Shown: piece after piece, positions 56,401 through 64,000 of the stretch | How the letters are laid out: each line of letters starts with the position of its first letter | How positions within the stretch are numbered: position 1 is the first letter of the stretch | Assembly: GCF_024679245.1 (NCBI RefSeq) | Contig: NC_090177.1 | Coordinates: forward strand, 21,526,950 to 21,590,949 | From: Pseudorasbora parva | Lineage: Eukaryota > Chordata > Actinopteri > Cypriniformes > Gobionidae | Reading direction: 5' to 3' | Length of the DNA stretch: 64,000 nucleotides | Notes under the pieces: model-generated | The model's database searches: none | The model's input: the letters and a program-made list of their open reading frames with translations, nothing else | What the model was told of the DNA's origin: nothing | Position numbers and translations under genes: made by a program

Positions 56401-58280
56401 AGCAGGAGCCACCAAAGAGATCCAAAACCAGGTGTTGACTCAGAGTCACCGGTCCACAGAATGACAACATATATTTTCCACATCGGACCTTTTTGACTTT
56501 CATTGTATGTACAATTAAGTGTATTAATATGTCAATTATCAAGCTGTTTTTAAGAAAGTATGGAATCTGTTTAAAACTTCACGCCTGATCTTGTGAGGGA
56601 CTGTTTTGCGTTTTGCGATGCGTCGCCTGACAAATGCTCTGTTAGATGAAAACAGCCGTCACTTTAATCACTGGCCACAGAAGAAGGTCTGAATGTATTA
56701 AAAGCCATATGAGGTCAGTGAGATGTGTAACTGCTCCGATCTGGCCTTCGTTCATGTCCAACGGGGCCCTGGAAACGCTTCCTTCAATAAATCCACTGGT
56801 GATGGGAAATGACTGCAGCCTGCTCCATGTCTGCTTGATTTGTGCCTCAAAAATGCATTCTGCCTGCAAGATATTTGTCCAAATCCACTACAGTACAGGA
56901 GAGGCCAGAAAGACAGCATGTTGTTGAGTGTGCTGTGTTCAGGAAAAGTCATGTGCAGTACTTGGAGCCCCTGTGCACTTTGGGAATATTTATCTTGATT
57001 TATATATAAAAAGCCACCATGCACATCACGCATCTGTCTAATTTTTTGCTCTTTTAGGCATTAATTGTGGCTCTTTAAAGAATTTTATTTTATCGTTTGT
57101 TCAAAGAGGAAGCTTATTTAAATGTATTATTAAGCCTATTTATTACTCATTATTATTTCAACATTTGTAATTTTTGTACGGTGTCATTTTATATTATGTC
57201 AATATTTGTCTGTTACAAAACAGTTTAGTAAATTATAGTCAGGTACAAATAAGGCCAATGGAAAACCAATGTGCATTTAACATTTTTTGCACGTATTTAT
57301 TATGGAAATTAAATTTACTTCAAATTATTGTGTTGCCCCGTTGTGCTTCTTCTATTTTCCAGTTAGTTTTCTAGAAGTGATTGGACCTACTTAAAATTAA
57401 GGACATTTTCTAAAAATCTATTTCTTTAGAATTTTTCTGACAAGAGTTGGCATATCACGCTTTTATCAGAAAATATAAACACATTAAGTTAAAGTGATAA
57501 AACTCATAAAACTCATATAGCCCATGTTATAGAGGATCTTCAGCATGAAGTATTGTATTAGATAATTTTATAATTTTACCAAAATAAATTATGCAAATAT
57601 ATAAATGTCTAATTTATATAAACATTTTTTACAATATAAATTATTTTACCCAATCAAATTACACATGTGAAAATATTATGTATAATGTAAACATTTGTGG
57701 GTGACATTTTGTGAGTACAGCTACTAACTATTAGCTTTGCAACTACATCAGCTAACTCAGTCTGTTTAATATCTGCTAACACTTTATTCTGATGGTCCCC
57801 CAACAGACATTCTACTGACTACAAGAAACTATATGTCAACTTATTCTAACCCAAACCCTAACACCCAACCAGCGGTCTAATATAAAATTACTTATTTTAT
57901 CATTCTATAAAAAAATCAAAGACCATTTCTTTATTTCAACCGAAATGGAAATGTGCCTTCTGTGACCTGTTTGTCCACCTTTCAAGAATCAGTGGAATAA
58001 TCAGTGCAATACAGCCCAGAAAAAAATGAGCAAACAGCTGAAGGCATGCAAAAACATTTCACAATTTACACAAATGGAAACACATCGTGTACATTGTGAG
58101 AGTGTTAATCAGGCATCTTATTAGTTCAAACAACCAACAAGAGTGCAGTCACACCCAGAGGAGGTTAATGTAAATATGGGAGCAAATATTGACACAGATC
58201 TGAACAGTGTCACTATAGCACAAGTTGTGACAAACAGCTCTCAGCTTCAATCTATTTGTTTTCTGTGTCACAGCTGAGAT
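53437..58280. other. Gene-poor stretch with sparse MITE relics
   Basis: No exon, RNA gene or complete transposon was recognised. A MITE left end is at about 55113 (TTAAAGGGAAAAAATTCTGTC) and another (AACACTTTATTCTGATGGTC) at about 57778. Segments 54500-55080 and 56160-57030 look unique and moderately GC-rich. Confidence 0.35.
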
Positions 58281-58285
58281 GGATG

Positions 58286-58293
58286 TATAAAAA
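58286..58293 (+). promoter_or_regulatory. Candidate TATA box
   Basis: TATAAAAA, about 25-30 bp upstream of a purine-rich tract and roughly 500 bp upstream of a strong splice donor on the same strand. Confidence 0.4.
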
Positions 58294-58309
58294 CACCTCA
58301 TGTTATTGG

Positions 58310-58782
58310 CTCCTCCCCTCATCTAACGACACAAGAGACCTGAGAAATGGAGAGAAGGGAGGGAGCGAGGGAAGAGAGAGGGCGAGTGAACGTAAGAGAT
58401 ATGTTTATATTAAGCCAGGCTCAAATTCAACGGCACCGGTGCACCGGTGCTCATGTAATGTGGGAAATTAAAGCTCAGACACGCAGAGTCTCAGGAACGG
58501 TGGGACATTTCTTGGAATAAATTGCGTGCCTCTGTCCGAGGGCTGCATGAAGAAATGAAGCTCTGAATTCTGTGAACATGAACTCGGGTGAAAGCTGCAA
58601 AACTACAGCTTTACAAGTTCACATAGGGTGGTGAAATATCTCAATGCTCTTCATAAGCAGCTTGGAAGCTCTTATGTCAACTAACCATCACGAAGCAAAA
58701 CTGCAGCTTTAAAGAACCGACCAAAGCTCCTCACAAAACACATGGATTACATGGATTATTGCAGCTGATTCAAGAAAACAGA
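58310..58782 (+). other. Candidate non-coding first exon
   Basis: Sequence downstream of the TATA motif is GA-rich and then mixed, without a long open frame. It ends GAAAACAGA followed by GTAAGTTC, a near-consensus donor at 58783. This is the layout of a 5' UTR exon whose coding exons would lie far downstream or beyond the window. It contains an 18-bp perfect palindrome at 58433-58450. No gene can be named. Confidence 0.35.
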
Positions 58783-60990
58783 GTAAGTTCTTGAAAAAAT
58801 AAAATGCCTCTTCACTGCAAAACAAATGTTCTTGATAAATGTGTTTTGCTAATACAAATGCATCTTTTTGAACATATATGCAAAATAATTTGACAAGCAA
58901 AAAAAATTTTTTTATAGACTTTTCAGGGCTATATATTGAAATTTTCTTGAGTATTTTCTTGCCCCCCTCAATGGCAAATAATTTGTATCGGCATTGTAAG
59001 CATAAATTTAACAAAACTGATTGAGATTTATGGTAAAATATATATTTATATTAGATTATATAGCATTGTACAGATTTGGGATAACATGTAAAAAAAATAA
59101 AAGTTCTAATACTAATTTGGAAATTTAAATGTGCACATGAATATTTTCAGTTATTTACTGCAAGAATAAGTCAGAAATTCTGCATTAGCAAGCCAAACTC
59201 TGTCTGATTCCATTAGAATGGGAGTATGTTTGCCACACTGACAGAACTATAGTTTTCCTGTGGGCAGATGTAAAAAAAAATTCTTGTTTCTTCTCTAGAA
59301 CATAAAGTATTTTCTCCATAAAAGTCACACTGAATGAAAGTCTTATCCTAACTTGTGTTGAAATAATGTATTTTCCCCATTTTTATTTGATTCATGTGTC
59401 TTATCATGTTATAGGGGAATAAAATAAAAGAGAAACTACTTTTAAAGTAAGAGAAGCATGCAGCGACGAAGGGTGAAGCGAGCATGAATGCACACAAATA
59501 TACATTCATGGTTGAACTAATTTGGTCAATACTCCATCTAAAACTATTTTAAATAACACAATTTAATTGCTTCTTACTTTAGAATTATGTGCAGTTTTCA
59601 TGACACATTAATTCACGTTAATTGAGATGTGTGTGGTGTGTATTTTTACAAATTCCAAAGGTTTTTTAAAAGGGGTGAAAATGTATCTTGAATAAGATAA
59701 ATTCATGGTCATGTCAACAACCCATATAGTCTATAAATGACTACTTTGTAATGTGGAAACAAAGCACAACTCATTTGTTTACATTTTGTGCTACATTGAT
59801 GAGTTTTGCTCATGGAGACTTGTGATGAGGTCACTGTAATTCGCTAACCACTTAATCTCTTAGAACATGGAGAATGTTAATTGGCATAAACACTACATTG
59901 CTAATGTTTTAACTTCTACAAACAGTAAGAGTCTCTCAGGGTATTAGGATTGATGTTGTCATTAAAAGCCTAAAGAGAGCTCAAAGATGGCTGAGGGCAT
60001 TTAAACATTAGGTGTGAAGATAATAGCCATATCATGATCTAAAATTCCAGCCTTTCGTCACCTTTTTGGTCATTTTAGCTCTTGTCTAATTAAAAATGAG
60101 ATTTAGTATTTAAGAATGAAAAATAAATCAGTGTAATAATGAAGACAAAGGTTATGTACTTTGGTTATGTATTTTTTTAAATTATTATTTTATCCTGGAA
60201 AACAGTTTCTTATTTTAGTCCCTGTGAACTTTCTGAAACCGAGGTTCCTCAAGATGTTCTTATCAGGTGTAAGAAGCTGTTGAAATCCAGCCGGGAGGTT
60301 TTGGACACATGCTGACGCAATATTTTAGTGCACTTGATTTAATTAATAATGTGCTGAATGCTATGATACATGGCAGGCATTCATGACGGAAAATTAATTT
60401 GCAATTGCATAAGCTGTTGGAAGATACAACTAAAAGAAAAAAGTATTTTTAATGACGCACAAAACTGCCTGGCCTGTTTTAGACCATCTTGAGCAATTAT
60501 TACAACCTGCAGGTATATCTGAAATTATGGCCAATTTCTGTTTCAATCACTTTGTCCAAAATATTTATTCTGTTTGTCAGTATAAGTGAAAAAACAAGAG
60601 CTGTGAAAATAAGGTTAAATAAAAATTAAAGGTTAGCAAAGTTCATTAACCCCCTTTTTAATCACACAATTACATGTGTAAATGAGAAAATATTGTCTTA
60701 GTATATACAGTATTTGTCAGGTGTAGGCTTTGGTTTGTTTCAGTGTGTTTTAGTTTTATTCAGTTTGCCTGTGTGCCTGATCCTTGCTTGTTTCTATAGT
60801 TTCTGATTATGTTCACCGGTCGTTCATTTAGTTACCTCATCCCAATGTGTTTAAACTTCTTTTTTTTTGGTTTTGTGTTGTTTATAATGGTTGTGTAAGT
60901 GGTTGTGTTTTTTTTTTTTGGTATATTCATATGATTCTCCTGTGTGTTCCTAGTTAGATTATTACTAAATACAGTTTAAAATGATTTTTA
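58783..60990. other. No gene recognised
   Basis: AT-rich non-coding DNA. T-rich tracts occur at 60860-60870 and 60909-60919. The last 270 bases begin to resemble an interspersed repeat that leads into the proline-rich block. Confidence 0.4.
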
Positions 60991-61641
60991 ATAATGTACT
61001 TGCATGCCAGTCAGCTGCATTGCTTCGAGCAGAATGAGCAAAGACCACACAAGGGACTTTTTAGATCCAGTGTGAATCACCCACTATCTGAACAGCTCAC
61101 ACTGTGTATCTGGGAATGGTTCTCAGGGGGATTTCGTCGCTTTGGTTTAGTGGGTGCTGATAAACAACGGATCGGTGTTCACCATTTGCCCTGCTGTGGA
61201 GGACATCACCCCCCCCACACTGGATCCAGAACACAGCCAGACGCCCCCCAAACACTGCAGGGAGCCTATGCCAGAGCCCAGAAGAAGAGCCTGAGCCTGC
61301 TGCAATGCCAGAGCGGACGCCTGAGCCGACCATCGCACTGGAGCCCGAGCACCAAAGAGAGTCTGACCAGGTGTGTAAGCTGACAACATCAGCATTGCCA
61401 GTGGGTGTCCTCGTAAAGTTTGTGGGAATGGAATAGAGCCATGGAATCGATACTCCTGAGGGTGAGCTGCATAATGGCTTCTGGTCACTTTTACGAGGAG
61501 TGGAAGAGAATATTTTCCGGAGTCTCCGGTCTCCGCTGGTCCAACCCAGTTCCAAGTTTCCAGCATCTCTGCTGGTCCCGCCCCGCAACAAGACTCTTGC
61601 GTCTCCAAATATTCCACCTAGTCTCCCTCTTCCACCTCCTC
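60991..61641 (+). repeat. Proline-rich coding-like repeat sequence, left part
   Basis: The frame at about 61206-61380 reads EPEPAAMPERTPEPTIALEP-like text, and a following frame reads VGMEWSHGIDTPEGELHNG and SSKFPASLLVPPRN. Frames change several times. It looks like a decayed retroelement or repeat-encoded protein rather than a host gene. It continues at 63286 on the other side of the Tc1-like insertion. Confidence 0.45.
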
Positions 61642-61643
61642 TA

Positions 61644-63283
61644 CAGTCCCTGACAAAAGTCTTGTCGCTTATCTATTTTCTACAAATACCTGATATTAAC
61701 CTGACTTTTAATTAATTAATTGGTGTTAGAAATAGCTCATATGAAAAGCTAAAACCCTCCCAAATGATGTTTAATGCATTGAAATAAATAATTTTCATAG
61801 AAAAAATATTTATCATTTAATCAAGACAGAAAGGTCAAATTTTGGCAAGACAAAAGTTTTGTCACCTATACAGAAATTGAACAAATTTACTGCAAATACA
61901 AAAATATATCAGCAAATTAAGTTGTGGTGCTGTGAGATCCAAATTTAATATCTTGTATGACTTCCATGAGCTTGAAGGACTGCATCCATGCGGTTTGGCA
62001 AGGATTCATACAATTTATTGATGAAGTCATCAGGAATAGCTAAGAAAGCAGTCTTGCATGCCTCCCAGAGTTCATCAATATTCTTTGGTTTCGTCTTCCA
62101 TGCGTCCTCTTTCATCCTACCCCACATATGCTCAATGATGTTCATGTCTGGTGACTGGGCTGGCCAATCCTGGAGCATCTTGATCTTCTTTGCCTTGAGG
62201 AACTTTGATGTGGAGATGGAAGTATGCGATGGAGCACCGTCCTGCTGCAGAATTTGGCCTCTTTTATGGTTGGGAATAAGAGGTAGCAAAGATTTCTTGG
62301 TATTTTAGACTATTGATGTTGCCTTCCACCCTGCAGATCTCTCGCACACCCCCATACTGGATGTAACCCCAGACCATGATTTTTCCGCCACCAAACTTCA
62401 CTGTTTTCTGGGTGAATCTCGGATCCATTCTGGCTCCAGTAGGTCTCCTGCAATATTTGCGGCGACTGTGGTGTAATTCAACAGAAGATTCATCTGAAAA
62501 ATCCACCTTCTGCCACTTTTCCTGCGTCCATCCTTTTAGCAGGCTGTGGGCCTTGGCAAATGCCACACGGTTTTTCAATTGTCTTTTGTTTAGTGCTGGC
62601 TTCTGGGCACTGATTCGACCATGGAGGCCATTTCGAGACAGAATCCGACAAACTGTTCTGGTTGACACAGGGACTTCAGGTGACCAGGTCTCGTGGAGCT
62701 CTGCTGCAGTGGAAAATGGGCTGGCCTTGGATTTTCGAGCCAACAAACGGTCCTCTCGAGCAGTTGTCTTGCGGGGTCTGCCTGACCTGGGCTTGTCAAA
62801 AACGTCTCCAGTCTCTTCAAATCTTTTTTTAATCCTCTGTACTTGATGCTGAGACACATTGAAGGTGTCTGCCACATCAGCAGTGGATCTGGTCTTCAGC
62901 CTCTTGATAATCAAAACTTTAGTCTCAGGGTGAATCTTAGGCATGTTTGCAGAGGTCTAGTTGCAGTTGATGTGAAGGTCTAGTGTACTGGGGTTCTTTT
63001 TATACACACTTGAGACCTAATTGATCCATTATTAGTCACAGGTGAAGCTCATATGACAAGGTGACAACACATGTCTTTGCAAAAATTGACTCAATGGGCT
63101 TTACCAAGCTGTGAATATTAGAATACTTTTTGAAAGTTTAGTTTTTTTCACTGAAACATTATCACAAAAGCTGGTGGGATTAAAATGAGCCATTTCTTGT
63201 AAAAAAAATCTTGATTAGAAAAATATTTCAGCGGCACTTTAGGTCAATTTTTACACAAGCGACAAGACTTTTGTCAGGGACTG
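61644..63283 (-). mobile_element. Nearly complete Tc1-like transposon
   Basis: The ends CAGTCCCTGACAAAAGTCTT and AAGACTTTTGTCAGGGACTG are perfect inverses, flanked by TA at 61642-61643 and 63284-63285. A second copy of the CAAAAGTTTTGTCACC motif near 61850 and a related GGTGACAACACATG motif near 63060 suggest IR/DR-type terminal repeats of about 220 bp. Length 1640 bp, with transposase on the minus strand. Confidence 0.95.
61945..62944 (-). pseudogene. Tc1-like transposase, one frameshift from full length
   Basis: The first frame (62944-62264) starts MPKIHPETKV. It has the paired-like helix-turn-helix region, GRPR at residues 55-58, and FSDES with the first catalytic Asp (D151), then TVKFGGGKIMVWG. 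At about 62289-62264 the frame shifts into the second frame (to 61945), which has LQQDGAPSHTS with the second Asp and SPDMNIIEHMW with the Glu, then GSHTRY and a stop. The spacing Asp to Glu is 35 residues, not the 34 of most Tc1 proteins. Apart from the shift I see no stop, so the copy is young or only just disabled. Confidence 0.92.
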
Positions 63284-63285
63284 TA

Positions 63286-64000
63286 CTAAAAAAAGTCAAT
63301 CCTTCGGCCCTGCCTCTGCTGTTTTCATTCAGTCCCTTGGCTCCCCCTCTGTTGACTTCACTCTGCTGCATGGATCTGCCTTGGGTCTTCAAGTCTCCAG
63401 CTCCGCCTTGGCTAGGGGATCCCCTGGCTTCACCTCCAGCCACCAAGCTCGTCACTCCACCTTGGCCTGTTGACTACTCAGGTTCACATTGGCTCCTCCC
63501 TCCTTCTGCTCCACCTAGGAGCATCCTCCTTATGACTTCTCCGGCCTCCCTTGTTCCTCCAGCTTCACCTCGGTCAGTTGTTACTCTGCATGCGACTCCA
63601 TGGACATACGTGCCTTCAGCTGCACTTCATCCCTCCAGCCCTTTGGCTGTCGAGCTCCACTTGCTCTCTGGCTCTGCTTTGATCCTGAGTCCCACCGGCT
63701 GCGCCTAAGTCCTCCGGCACCCTGGTTCCACCTCGGACACTCAGCCTCCAGATCCATTGGTGTCTCATCGGCACTGTCTGAGTCTCCATGTCCATCAGCT
63801 CTGTCTCAGTTTGTTGTGCACCTTGATCTGCCTGTCAAGTCTTCACCATGCCTCCTCTCTCCCTGGACTTCATTGTGGTCATTCATCCTGGATGTGCTCT
63901 GGATTTCAACTTTGCTCCTCCTTCTACTCCCTGGTTTCTCCCACCATCATCACCGCCCTGGTTTCTCTCGCTGTTTCTTTCCAGCCCCTCGCCTGCCTCC
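63286..64000 (+). repeat. Proline/serine-rich coding-like repeat sequence, right part
   Basis: Reads LAPPLLTSLCCMDLPWVFKS and SPAPPWLGDPLASPPATK in a 165-codon frame up to 63708, then continues with the same cytosine-rich composition to the window edge. It is the continuation of 60991-61641 after removing the Tc1-like insertion. The source family was not identified. Confidence 0.45.

Noticed and set aside
56242..56496. 84-codon plus-strand frame
   Set aside because: No domain, no splice signals in phase, and length near chance for this composition.
61097..61617. Two long minus-strand frames opposite the proline-rich block
   Set aside because: They are antisense frames kept open by cytosine-rich composition. 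No recognisable domain was found, and the plus-strand reading is more protein-like.
62376..62846. 156-codon plus-strand frame in the last Tc1-like element
   Set aside because: It is the antisense of the transposase; the plus-strand text has no family resemblance.

Overview
The window is vertebrate nuclear DNA, almost certainly from a cyprinid (zebrafish-like) teleost. The two protein genes recognised are spliced with short GT/GC-AG introns. Most of the rest consists of Tc1/mariner, hAT and small inverted-repeat (MITE) DNA transposons typical of cyprinids, many with readable target-site duplications, plus long CA, GA and TAA microsatellites. I saw no prokaryotic features, CRISPR array or rRNA.

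Layout. 0-10 kb is almost all transposon debris: a Tc1 relic (610-1799), a three-level nest of elements (4424-7327) and another hAT-like element (7567-8795). 10-18.3 kb has two candidate minus-strand first exons (13018 and 17654-17701), the first beside a CpG-rich block, separated by nested MITE and hAT insertions. 20.6-26.6 kb carries FAM3A on the minus strand, in nine coding exons (228 aa). 27-36.5 kb carries IDH3G on the plus strand, in twelve coding exons (386 aa). The two genes are head to head, with 1.16 kb between start codons, and probably share a promoter. 36.6-41 kb holds several Tc1 copies. 41-58 kb is gene-poor: a hAT element with a tRNA-like relic, a MITE interrupted by a 1.2-kb transposon, further MITEs, and unique-looking stretches. 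At 58.3-58.8 kb there is a possible TATA promoter with a non-coding first exon. 61.6-63.3 kb is a nearly complete Tc1-like element inserted into a proline-rich repeat sequence.

How the genes work. FAM3A encodes a secreted or Golgi-type FAM3 protein. IDH3G encodes the regulatory gamma subunit of mitochondrial NAD-dependent isocitrate dehydrogenase, a TCA-cycle enzyme. A shared promoter could couple their expression, which is an inference. Both gene models need one non-canonical GC-AG intron; for IDH3G this follows directly from the absence of any GT between the start codon and the first in-frame stop.

I found no clear candidate for a wholly new biological system. The most interesting signals are a 71-bp segment shared between a CpG-island exon and a MITE 8 kb away, the paired GC-AG introns, a perfect 32-bp hairpin in a FAM3A intron, a DD35E-spaced Tc1-like transposase, an insertion that looks copied from a neighbouring transposon, and the nested insertions datable by their duplications.
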